Assembly (NCBI GenBank): GCA_024639405.1 | Contig: JAHEIL010000046.1 | Span: forward strand, 1-64,000 | DNA: 64,000 nucleotides | DNA from: Crocinitomicaceae bacterium | GTDB lineage: Bacteria; Bacteroidota; Bacteroidia; Flavobacteriales_D; Crocinitomicaceae | Direction: 5' to 3' | In this document: in pieces, positions 33,189 to 41,142 of the stretch | Layout: each line of letters starts with the position of its first letter | Position numbering within the stretch: the stretch's first letter is position 1 | The notes under the pieces: generated by a model | The model's database searches: none | What the model was told of the DNA's origin: nothing | The model's input: the letters and a program-made list of their open reading frames with translations, nothing else | Position numbers and translations under genes: made by a program

Positions 33189-35369
33189 TTATTCAGCTGT
33201 AGTAGGCAATAATAATTTCAATTCCGTTCTACGATTTTGTTGGTGTTCAATTTCTGTACATGGAACATCATCCGCACATTTATTAATCAATTGTGATTCA
33301 CCATATCCCATTGCAATAATTCGTGTTGATTCGATACCTTTACTAATAATATAATCAACACAACTTTTTGAACGATTATTTGATAAATCCAAGTTGTATA
33401 TTGCAACTCCTCTACTATCCGTGTGAGAAGAAAGTTCAACTCGGATGTCTGGACGTTCTTTCATGTAACGTACCAATTTATCCAACTCCAATTTACTTTC
33501 TGGACGTAATTCAAATTTATTATAAGCATACAATATCAAATCCAAATTAATAAAATCTTTGCGTTGAATTGGTGTCATTTTAACAGGTATTGCTATCGTA
33601 TCGATACACCCACTAGTTTCAGTTGCAGCCATTTTTACCATTGGTAAATCTTGATAATTGATCAAATTTGCAGAATAGGATTCTACTTTTGATGCACCTT
33701 CATTTACCCAAGTGTATGTTCCATCTTTAGCAGTGATTTTTTTAATGGTTTTACCATTTTTCAATTTAAGATTCAACATTACACCACCTAAAGGTTTATT
33801 TTTTAAATCGCTTACTCGAATAGTAGTAACCGTTTCTTTAAACCCTAATTGCAATGTCTTTGTGAACTTTCCGTCTTCTTTAGCTTCAAAATAAATTGAA
33901 TCAGCTCCAAACAATGCATTTCCTTGGAATACAATGTTGTAATTGTGTTCAAACTTTGGTTTAAATGCATATTGTCCTGCTTCATTAGTACGATAAACAA
34001 CAGAAGATTTTGAAGTTAAATCACGAATCAAAACAGAATAAGAACGCAATGCTTTACCATTACAATTTTGTAATTTAACCAATAAGTCAATGTTAACAAC
34101 AGGTTTAGAAATTGAAAAAATTTGATCTTTCCATTCATTTCTATTTGAAGACAAAAATCCTTTTCCAGTTTCTTCATTTACGTTAAATCCAAAATCATCT
34201 GCTGGTGAATTTATTGGTGAACCCAAATGAATAGGGTTTTGTTGCATATTTTCTGAATAAAAAACATCCAAACCACCCATTCCTGGCCATCCATTAGATG
34301 CAAAATACAATACACCAGTAGAAGAAATATAGGGGAATAATTCATCTTTCGCCGTGTTGATTGTTGGACCTAAATTGACAGGTGCCGTCCATTCTCCATC
34401 GATAAACGTAGTTTTGTATAAATCAACTCCTCCAAAGCCTCCTGGACGATCCGATGCAAAGATAATGGCGCCAGAGGTGTCTTCAACTGCATGTCCTGTT
34501 GAATATTTTTCTGAATTAAACGGAAAAACATCTTTTTCAATCCAACCTGTTTGACGTTTCACATACATTTTTAATTGTAAACGTGAAAATTTAACTGAAT
34601 TTACTTTATCTTCAACTGTTTGATTGGTTGTGATATAAGCACGCGTTAAATCAGATGAAAATGAAATCGGTCCATCATGTGGATTGGTTCGTTTGATACC
34701 GTCCCAAGAAACATCTTTAAACAATGATGTCTTTTTCTTTGAAAGTTCCTCTTCATAACTTTTTAAATTTTCAATGTAGATTAAATCTGTGAAATATTGA
34801 CCTGTTCGCCCATAAAAACGATTGGCAAAACCATTGTCAAATTGATTCGAAACATAAATTAACCCTTGACGAAATGGATACGCTGCAAATTCTTCACCAC
34901 TTTTGTTTTTACTGAATAATTCTACTTTGTATTCACTCTTTTCATTGATTTGCTCAATAATTATAGGAGCATTTTTTTTCCAATCTGCTAATTTAGTGCT
35001 GTTAGGGAATTTAATCAATGCCGCATCTATAATTGATACAATTTGTGAATGGCGATTTAACAAACAGTTTAACTCGATGGTTTGCAAGTAATCTTCTTCA
35101 TTTCCTTGTTGATTTTCAATTAAAAGATTATTCCATTTTAACGCATCTTCAAAATGTTCACTTTGACGCGCAGCTTCAGCAGTTTTTCTCAAATAATCCC
35201 AATTACCTTTCCTTTTTTGTAAAAAATCATTCGATAATTCTAGCCAAACAGGATATGCTTCCACAAAATTTAATCGATTGGATAATTCTGTCGCGTATGT
35301 AGCTTTATAACTTTGACTATTTGCTGTTAAGACAACGAATAATGTTATGATAGATAAATAATGTTTCAT
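33189..35369 (-). CDS. OmpA-family protein with TPR, PD40 and CRD-like domains (PorE-like)
   Basis: A 726-residue envelope protein. Order: signal peptide (1-19); TPR-like helices (about 25-130); a beta-propeller region with PD40 blades (GAIIFASDRPGGFGGVDLYK, GVLYFASNGWPGMGGLDVFY, GFLSSNRN, about 150-420); a carboxypeptidase-regulatory-like beta-domain (about 430-590, RVSDLKNKPLGGVMLNLK); and a C-terminal OmpA peptidoglycan-binding domain (about 610-724, IRVELSSHTDSRGVAIYN, NRRTELKLL). This is the architecture described for PorE, the T9SS component that contacts peptidoglycan and PorP. The gene is 27 bases after PorP/SprF. It may be the dedicated T9SS anchoring partner of this locus rather than the core PorE. 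Confidence 0.85.
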   Translation of the reverse strand: MKHYLSIITLFVVLTANSQSYKATYATELSNRLNFVEAYPVWLELSNDFLQKRKGNWDYLRKTAEAARQSEHFEDALKWNNLLIENQQGNEEDYLQTIELNCLLNRHSQIVSIIDAALIKFPNSTKLADWKKNAPIIIEQINEKSEYKVELFSKNKSGEEFAAYPFRQGLIYVSNQFDNGFANRFYGRTGQYFTDLIYIENLKSYEEELSKKKTSLFKDVSWDGIKRTNPHDGPISFSSDLTRAYITTNQTVEDKVNSVKFSRLQLKMYVKRQTGWIEKDVFPFNSEKYSTGHAVEDTSGAIIFASDRPGGFGGVDLYKTTFIDGEWTAPVNLGPTINTAKDELFPYISSTGVLYFASNGWPGMGGLDVFYSENMQQNPIHLGSPINSPADDFGFNVNEETGKGFLSSNRNEWKDQIFSISKPVVNIDLLVKLQNCNGKALRSYSVLIRDLTSKSSVVYRTNEAGQYAFKPKFEHNYNIVFQGNALFGADSIYFEAKEDGKFTKTLQLGFKETVTTIRVSDLKNKPLGGVMLNLKLKNGKTIKKITAKDGTYTWVNEGASKVESYSANLINYQDLPMVKMAATETSGCIDTIAIPVKMTPIQRKDFINLDLILYAYNKFELRPESKLELDKLVRYMKERPDIRVELSSHTDSRGVAIYNLDLSNNRSKSCVDYIISKGIESTRIIAMGYGESQLINKCADDVPCTEIEHQQNRRTELKLLLPTTAE

Positions 35370-35396
35370 ATGTATTTATTTTATACGTTTAAGTGT

Positions 35397-36302
35397 TTAG
35401 AAATATCTTGGACTAATGAACGTACTTTTACTGTTTTTAAAGTCAAAAATTAATGCAAACTCATGACTTCCCCATTGGTTCATAATTAATTGATTAACTG
35501 GGAAATCGTATGAATAACCTAACATTAAAGATGGAACAAGTTGGATGCCAACATTAACGCCTACAGATTCATTCATTCTGTACATAACACCTGTCCAGAA
35601 TTTTTTATAAAAGAAGGCTGAAACATTGATGTCAGCAGTAATTGGAGTGTTGCTTGTGTATCGAACTAAAACAGATGGTTTTAAATCAATCACACTGTTT
35701 AAAGGATGAACATATCCAACTGCTAAAAATAAATGTTGTTGTGTAAATGAATTACCCGTATTATTATCAATTGATTTCTTTAATAAGTGTGGTGAAGACA
35801 AACCTGCATAGAATCGTTTGTTGTATAAATACAACCCAAATCCAAAATTAGGAGTTATACTTGAATAACTATTCGAAATATTTGGATCCGTTGGGTCAAC
35901 GACTGATAAATCATTGAAATTATATTGATTTTGGAACAAACCAGCTGAAGCACCAAAAGATAACTTCAAGTTATTTTTATTTAATTGCATGTGGTATGCA
36001 AAATTTGCACTGGCATTGAACGCAGAACGTGAACCAATTTTATCGTAATTAATTGTTGCACCAATTCCAATTCTTTTTCTTGCAATTGGAGTGTGAATAG
36101 AAACAAATTGCGTTGTTGGGGCTCCTTCAAATCCAACCCATTGTTTACGAGTAACGGAAGTGACATTGAAGCTTTCTCTACTTCCTGCATAACCTGCATT
36201 AAATTGAAGCGGATTGAAAAAATACATAGACGCCATTGGGTCTTGCTGCGCAAATCCAATCGAACTTACTAGTAAATATATAAAAACAATACTTTTTTTC
36301 AT
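35397..36302 (-). CDS. PorP/SprF family T9SS outer-membrane protein
   Basis: A 301-residue predicted beta-barrel. The signal peptide ends IGFAQQDPMASMYFFNP, and NPLQFNAGYAGSRESFNVTSVTRKQWVGFEGAP is the family-defining start (written here in part). A run of alternating hydrophobic strands follows, with FGASAGLFQNQYN and PNFGFGLYLYNKRFYAGLSSPHLL-like segments, and the protein ends FISPRYF with an aromatic residue as outer-membrane barrels do. PorP/SprF proteins are needed for secretion and attachment of CHU_C adhesins; SprF is encoded beside SprB in Flavobacterium johnsoniae. Here it is nine bases after the smaller adhesin gene, matching that arrangement. Confidence 0.9.
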   Translation of the reverse strand: MKKSIVFIYLLVSSIGFAQQDPMASMYFFNPLQFNAGYAGSRESFNVTSVTRKQWVGFEGAPTTQFVSIHTPIARKRIGIGATINYDKIGSRSAFNASANFAYHMQLNKNNLKLSFGASAGLFQNQYNFNDLSVVDPTDPNISNSYSSITPNFGFGLYLYNKRFYAGLSSPHLLKKSIDNNTGNSFTQQHLFLAVGYVHPLNSVIDLKPSVLVRYTSNTPITADINVSAFFYKKFWTGVMYRMNESVGVNVGIQLVPSLMLGYSYDFPVNQLIMNQWGSHEFALIFDFKNSKSTFISPRYF

Positions 36303-36311
36303 CGGTAAAAT

Positions 36312-39300
36312 TTAAGGTTGAATTTCAATATATCCTTTGAATGGATCTTGTGATTTTTTCTTCGTGTCAATTATGTAGAAGTACGTTGCCGCTGGAAGAG
36401 GTCCTACTACTGTTCCATTTTGTTGATACGTTCCATCCCAATCGTTGTTATAAGGTTCTGCTTCAAATACAACATTTCCATAACGATTTAAGATTGTCAC
36501 TTTATTGTCTGGGTATTTGTATAAATTATTGATTATCCACTTATCATTTTTTCCATCATTATTTGGCGAAATAAATTGTGTTGGAATAACTGGAATCAAA
36601 GGAACACATCCAATTGAGTATGTGCCAGAAATAGAACATCCAAGACCATCTGTATAATTTACTGTATATGATCCAGCATCAACATTTGTTAAAACATTCC
36701 CTGTTGCTCCACTAGCTGGCCATGTGTATGATCCTCCACCATTTCCTCCAGAAACTAATACACTAATCTGTCCATTCTCTTCACCACATTCAGAATCAAC
36801 TGAACCTGTCATTTGAATGTCTAATGGTGCTGGATTTAAAAAAGATACTGTCGTGTCAGCTTGACAATTGTCCTCATTTGTAATACTTACACTATAAGTA
36901 CCAGCAGCCAAGTTATTCGCTAAATTTGAAGTTGAAACCGAAGGAGACCAAACAAAATCTAAATTTGAAACTGGATTATCTGTATTTACGGTAATCGATG
37001 CATCAGATCCATTGTGGCAAGTTACTGGTTCAATTGCAAGCGATGTAATTGTCAATTGAGTGGGTGCATCAACATTGATTGAACCTGAACCTGTACATCC
37101 AGTAACTGGATCAGTTAAAGTAACATTGTATGTGCCTGCAGCTCCAATTGTTGGTGTTAAAGTTGTTCCGCCACTGGTAATTGAAGGTCCAGACCAACTA
37201 ACTGAAGTAGTTGTTGGAGAAACAACTCCATTTATTTGACAAGAAGTATTGATACAATCCAAACCAGTCGTTGGATTTAATGCCAATTGAATCGTTGGAG
37301 TTGTATTTACTACAACATTAAATGTGTCTTTTACAGCTGGACAACCATTTAATGCTGCAGAAACAATAATTATTCCATTGATTGAACTTCCAGTAGTATT
37401 TGAAGGAGCGTTCCATGGATTGATCTGCCCTGTTCCATTTGCTGATAAACCAATCGCAGTGTTTGAATTTGTCCATGTAATTGTTGCTCCAGCTGGTGTT
37501 GAGGTTGTTGCAATTGGTGCAATTGTTCCATTTGGACAAACAGCAATATCTGGATTAGTAGTGATTGTTAATGGAGGTTGAACGTTCATTACAGCTGTTA
37601 CAGAAGGTCCAGGACAAGTAACGTTGTTAATGGAAATTACATAATTCATCGCTTGTGTAGAGGTTCCTGTATTGGTTAATGTTTGTGCAATAGTTGAACC
37701 AGAACCATTTGATTCTCCACCAATTGCTGCAGCACCTGCTGTAGTCCATGAAAATGTGGCTCCTGCTATATTGCTCGTTAAATTAATTCCTGTCGTCTCC
37801 CCACTACACAATAAATCTGAAATTGGTGTTGCTGTTATTGTTCCTTGAGGATTTACATATATCATATAGATTACTGGTGCTTGATTTGAACAAGCAACGG
37901 ATACACTAACTTCTACAACACCTTGTTGGTTATTCAGTGCGTTTAAGGTTAAACCACTAAATTGCAATGGACTTACTCCCGATCCAGACATCGAAGTAAT
38001 TCCTGATACATTTGAAGTATCTGTTATATTCCAAGTAATGGTATAACCAGGTTGTGTAGCATTGATTGTAAATGGTGCTGTTGTTGCTCCACTACAAATA
38101 GATTGAGTTGAACCTGATAAACTGACTGTTGCCGTTGGTTTTATTACAACAGTTTTCATGATTGAATCTATACCACAAAAGTTTGCTGTATAAATCCAAA
38201 CATTGTATGTACCAGGTGATGAAAAAGTAACTTCTAAATCTTCTGAACCATTTGTCCATTGTGTATAATCATAATTTGAACCAACAAAACCGTTATTTGA
38301 ACCCAATGAGCCTGAAGTTATTGAATAACCTGTAGGTTGAACAATTTTCCAATAAAATGAATACGATGTATCACAACCCGTTGCAGAAATATTTGCTCCA
38401 GACGTTGATAAATTAGAAAACGTTACTGGATCTAACACACAACTTGGTGAAGGTGGTGTAAATGAAAAATCTGCGTAAGAACCATTTGAAATAGTGATTG
38501 GCCCTATATTAAAAATTGTTGGGAATCCATTTGATGAACATAAATTTTGCGCAACAACCGTGGCTGAAAAAGCATTCTGGATTGGAGGAAATAATGGAGA
38601 GTATGTGAAATCAACTCCACATGATGATAGTAAAAAAGTATGTGGAATTAACGTATCATTTAAGGTTGTAAAATTTACAGATGGTGTTCCATCAGAAAAA
38701 TTCACAGTATAGTTAATTGGTACATCGTTTGCTAAAATATCTAAACTGTAAAGTGCAGGTGTACAAGTAGATTGCGATGAACTTGAAACAGTTACAACAG
38801 GAGCATTTCCATTAAAAACAATGTATGTTTTCGTTTTTGAACAACCAGAAGATAATGTAACTGTATGTGTTAAAGTAAATTGCCCTACTGGATACGTATG
38901 CGAAATTTGTGTCCCTACTAAATTCGTTTGATTTGATGATGCAGAAGCATCTCCCCAATTGAACGTTTGAGAAACGACATTTGTATAATTTGAATTGAAG
39001 ATAAAAGGTAAACTTCCAGATGAACTACAATTTTTAAATACCGTTGTTCCAGCTTGGGTTGAAGTACTGAAACCTGAACCTGATGAAACTAAAGTCAATA
39101 AAGGATTTGGAGAAGCTAAAACTGTAATTTGAATTGTTTTAGTTGAAGCATTTGATCCATTGTTGTTGTTGACTGTTAAAGAAATAACTTGATTAGTTAC
39201 AACCGTGTTAAACAACACTGATACTGAAGGCGTTGATGCATTTGCAGGTGTAGAACCTGGTCCAAAACTCCATGTATACGTTGCACCACCCAAAGTATTG

Positions 39301-39482
39301 GTTGAAGTACTTGTAAATACAACCGTTTGGCCTTGACATACGGTCATTGAAGATCCAGTGTACGAAGGATTGGTTGAAAAATTAGCAACAGGCGTTTGTG
39401 AGAAAGCACTAATTGATGTTAACAAAGAAAGTAAAAACAACAATTTAAGCTTAGTAAGCTTAGTATTATGGTAAATATTCAT
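36312..39482 (-). CDS. T9SS-secreted adhesin with PKD-like and SprB-like repeats, CHU_C C-terminus
   Basis: A 1056-residue surface protein. Order: signal peptide (to about 28, SAFSQ); a head with TVCQGQTVVFTSTS and TTVFKNCSS shared with the giant adhesin; PKD-like domains, one of type E (LLCSGETTGINLTSNIAG) and one of type A (VCPNGTIAP, WTNSNTAIG, WNAPSN) as in the giant's super-repeat; a GTYNVTLTDPVTGC domain; two SprB-like repeats (CHNGSDASITV, LAAGTYSVSITNEDNC; CGEENGQISV, VDAGSYTVNYTDGLGC); and a CHU_C domain (QFISPNNDGKNDKWIINN, ILNRYGNVVFE, WDGTYQQNG). It is first in an operon with PorP/SprF and the OmpA protein, under a consensus promoter. Confidence 0.9.
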   Translation of the reverse strand: MNIYHNTKLTKLKLLFLLSLLTSISAFSQTPVANFSTNPSYTGSSMTVCQGQTVVFTSTSTNTLGGATYTWSFGPGSTPANASTPSVSVLFNTVVTNQVISLTVNNNNGSNASTKTIQITVLASPNPLLTLVSSGSGFSTSTQAGTTVFKNCSSSGSLPFIFNSNYTNVVSQTFNWGDASASSNQTNLVGTQISHTYPVGQFTLTHTVTLSSGCSKTKTYIVFNGNAPVVTVSSSSQSTCTPALYSLDILANDVPINYTVNFSDGTPSVNFTTLNDTLIPHTFLLSSCGVDFTYSPLFPPIQNAFSATVVAQNLCSSNGFPTIFNIGPITISNGSYADFSFTPPSPSCVLDPVTFSNLSTSGANISATGCDTSYSFYWKIVQPTGYSITSGSLGSNNGFVGSNYDYTQWTNGSEDLEVTFSSPGTYNVWIYTANFCGIDSIMKTVVIKPTATVSLSGSTQSICSGATTAPFTINATQPGYTITWNITDTSNVSGITSMSGSGVSPLQFSGLTLNALNNQQGVVEVSVSVACSNQAPVIYMIYVNPQGTITATPISDLLCSGETTGINLTSNIAGATFSWTTAGAAAIGGESNGSGSTIAQTLTNTGTSTQAMNYVISINNVTCPGPSVTAVMNVQPPLTITTNPDIAVCPNGTIAPIATTSTPAGATITWTNSNTAIGLSANGTGQINPWNAPSNTTGSSINGIIIVSAALNGCPAVKDTFNVVVNTTPTIQLALNPTTGLDCINTSCQINGVVSPTTTSVSWSGPSITSGGTTLTPTIGAAGTYNVTLTDPVTGCTGSGSINVDAPTQLTITSLAIEPVTCHNGSDASITVNTDNPVSNLDFVWSPSVSTSNLANNLAAGTYSVSITNEDNCQADTTVSFLNPAPLDIQMTGSVDSECGEENGQISVLVSGGNGGGSYTWPASGATGNVLTNVDAGSYTVNYTDGLGCSISGTYSIGCVPLIPVIPTQFISPNNDGKNDKWIINNLYKYPDNKVTILNRYGNVVFEAEPYNNDWDGTYQQNGTVVGPLPAATYFYIIDTKKKSQDPFKGYIEIQP

Positions 39483-39530
39483 ACGTTTAAATTTTGTAAA
39501 TCCTTACAAAAGGAATTTCAAATTGATAGA

Positions 39531-39561
39531 CAAATATAGAGCAATTTCAAGTAAAAACAAA
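39531..39561 (-). promoter_or_regulatory. Consensus promoter of the adhesin-SprF-OmpA operon
   Basis: On the minus strand TTTG (39561-39558), a 19-base spacer and TATATTTG (39538-39531) match the full Bacteroidota consensus (TTTG, 19-21, TAnnTTTG). The leader is about 45 bases and contains an imperfect hairpin. It is one of the two best promoters in the window. Confidence 0.75.
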
Positions 39562-39578
39562 AAAGCACTCACTATTAG

Positions 39579-39592
39579 ACGTTTATAAACGT
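39579..39592. promoter_or_regulatory. Palindrome upstream of the adhesin promoter
   Basis: ACGTTTATAAACGT is a perfect 14-base palindrome, centred about 24 bases upstream of the -33 element of the adhesin operon and 19 bases downstream of the stop of the PhnA-like gene. It could be an operator; there is no T-run to make it a terminator. Confidence 0.35.
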
Positions 39593-39610
39593 ATTTAAGT
39601 TAAAAATAAA

Positions 39611-40192
39611 CTAAGATTTCTTTACGTATTCTGTAATAATAACAATCGTTTGACCGTTTACTTTACCTTCAATAAATGTTGGGTTTGTATGATCCAGAGA
39701 AACATTGCGAACTGCTGTACCTCTTTTTGCTGTGAATCCTCCTCCTTTAACTGTTAAATCTTTGATCAAAACTACTGTGTCTCCAGCATTGATGCGAACG
39801 CCATTGCAATCTTTGTGGAATTCAACTTCTTCATCGCTTTCACCTTCTCCAGTTGCCTTTGCCCATGACAACGTTTCTTCATCAAGATAAAGCATATCTA
39901 ATAAATCTTGTGGCCAACCTTCTGATTTTAAACGATTCAACATGCGCCAAGCAATTACCTGAACAGCTGGGGTTTCACTCCACATACTATCATTTAGACA
40001 ACGCCAATGATTCGCATCCATCTTGTCGGGATTTGAAATCTGTTCAGAACAAGTTGAACAAACATGGACGAAATCATCTACTCTACCATTGTTTTGAATT
40101 GGAGCAACTTCAAATATTTTTAAGTCATTTCTTGAACCACATAGTTCACAAGCTCCGTTGCTTCTTGAACTGATTTCTTTTTCTATACTCAT
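39611..40192 (-). CDS. PhnA/YjdM-like zinc-ribbon protein
   Basis: A 193-residue cytoplasmic protein. The N-terminus has two cysteine pairs (CELCGS, CSTCS) that would bind zinc. The middle ~80 residues are helical (QVIAWRMLNRLKSEGW), and the last ~70 form the PhnA domain: FHKDCNGVRINAGDTVVLIKDL, VKGGGFTAKRGT, VNGQTIVIITEYVKKS. Despite the name, PhnA-domain proteins are not shown to be phosphonoacetate hydrolases in this form, and no phosphonate gene is nearby. Function unproven. The gene is read alone; a -7 box lies about 60 bases upstream. Confidence 0.85.
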   Translation of the reverse strand: MSIEKEISSRSNGACELCGSRNDLKIFEVAPIQNNGRVDDFVHVCSTCSEQISNPDKMDANHWRCLNDSMWSETPAVQVIAWRMLNRLKSEGWPQDLLDMLYLDEETLSWAKATGEGESDEEVEFHKDCNGVRINAGDTVVLIKDLTVKGGGFTAKRGTAVRNVSLDHTNPTFIEGKVNGQTIVIITEYVKKS

Positions 40193-40250
40193 ATAATCTT
40201 TTAAACAACATTATGGATAAACCGAATATTACCATTAGCTGAATTGAGGG

Positions 40251-40258
40251 CAAATGTA
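40251..40258 (-). promoter_or_regulatory. -7 box of the PhnA-like gene
   Basis: The minus strand reads TACATTTG (TAnnTTTG), giving a leader of about 55 bases before ATG 40192. Confidence 0.4.
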
Positions 40259-40330
40259 ATAAAAAGATAAATGTTTCTCTTACCTATATCCTTATTATAT
40301 TTGATAATAAGTAATAGTTAAGATAATAAT

Positions 40331-41050
40331 CTAATTCGAAAATTTATATTTTAAAATACAATAAATGACACGAAATCCGTCTTTTGCACTGATTTTTTTA
40401 CCTTCTGTCTTACTTCTGGCATCATATGAAATTGGCACTTCTTGGATTGTAAGATTATTTATTTTAGATAACTTTAGGGTAACTTCTGGTTCAAATCCAA
40501 AACGCATCTCTTTTAAGTGCATACTTTTTAAAACTTCAGATGGAATTAATTTATAGCAAGTCATCATGTCTGTTAACCTAAAACCTGTAAATAAGTTCGA
40601 TAACTTAGTTAAAAATCCATTTCCTAAAATATGCCATACAAAATTTGTGTTTTTATGATTATTCGTTAAAAAACGTGATCCATAAACCACAGACGATTTT
40701 CCTGAAATTAAACAATCTAACAAACGATTTATATCTGTTGGGTTCAACTCTAAATCGGCATCTTGAATAACGATGAAGTCACCTGTTGCCATTTCAATTC
40801 CTTTATGAATTGCTGCTCCTTTTCCTTTATTCTCTAATTGATTAAACAATTGAATTTCACTATTTTTATTTTCAGAAATAAACTGATCAATTAAAAATGA
40901 AGTATTATCTGAAGAAAAATCATTAATTACAAGCAACTCTTTTTCAATGCCATCATTTAACTTTAAATCAACAAGATTTTGCAAAACTTGTTGGATCGTT
41001 TTACCTTCGTTAAAAGCAGGAATAATAATGGATAATTTTTTTAATATCAT
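40331..41050 (-). CDS. GT2 family glycosyltransferase (DPM1-like)
   Basis: A 239-residue glycosyltransferase from ATG 41050. Motifs: LSIIIPAFNEGKTI at the start, VINDFSSDNT, the metal-binding QDADLE, and VYGSRF, as in dolichyl-phosphate mannose synthase-like GT2 enzymes that charge a lipid-phosphate with a sugar at the inner membrane. There is no C-terminal membrane anchor. The frame is open to an ATG at 41062, but that codon overlaps the -7 box at 41060-41067, so 41050 is chosen. It is divergent from a polytopic membrane protein that could use the lipid-linked sugar; this pairing is an inference from position. Confidence 0.88.
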   Translation of the reverse strand: MILKKLSIIIPAFNEGKTIQQVLQNLVDLKLNDGIEKELLVINDFSSDNTSFLIDQFISENKNSEIQLFNQLENKGKGAAIHKGIEMATGDFIVIQDADLELNPTDINRLLDCLISGKSSVVYGSRFLTNNHKNTNFVWHILGNGFLTKLSNLFTGFRLTDMMTCYKLIPSEVLKSMHLKEMRFGFEPEVTLKLSKINNLTIQEVPISYDARSKTEGKKISAKDGFRVIYCILKYKFSN

Positions 41051-41059
41051 ATGTGATAA

Positions 41060-41067
41060 CAAATTTA
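41060..41067 (-). promoter_or_regulatory. -7 box of the GT2 gene
   Basis: The minus strand reads TAAATTTG, nine bases before ATG 41050. It decides the start, because ATG 41062 would lie inside the box. Confidence 0.5.
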
Positions 41068-41142
41068 ACTTAATTTTATAAATTAATTTTAATTTGTTGA
41101 ATTAAATAAATAATCAATTAAATCATTCATTTGACTAAAAAA

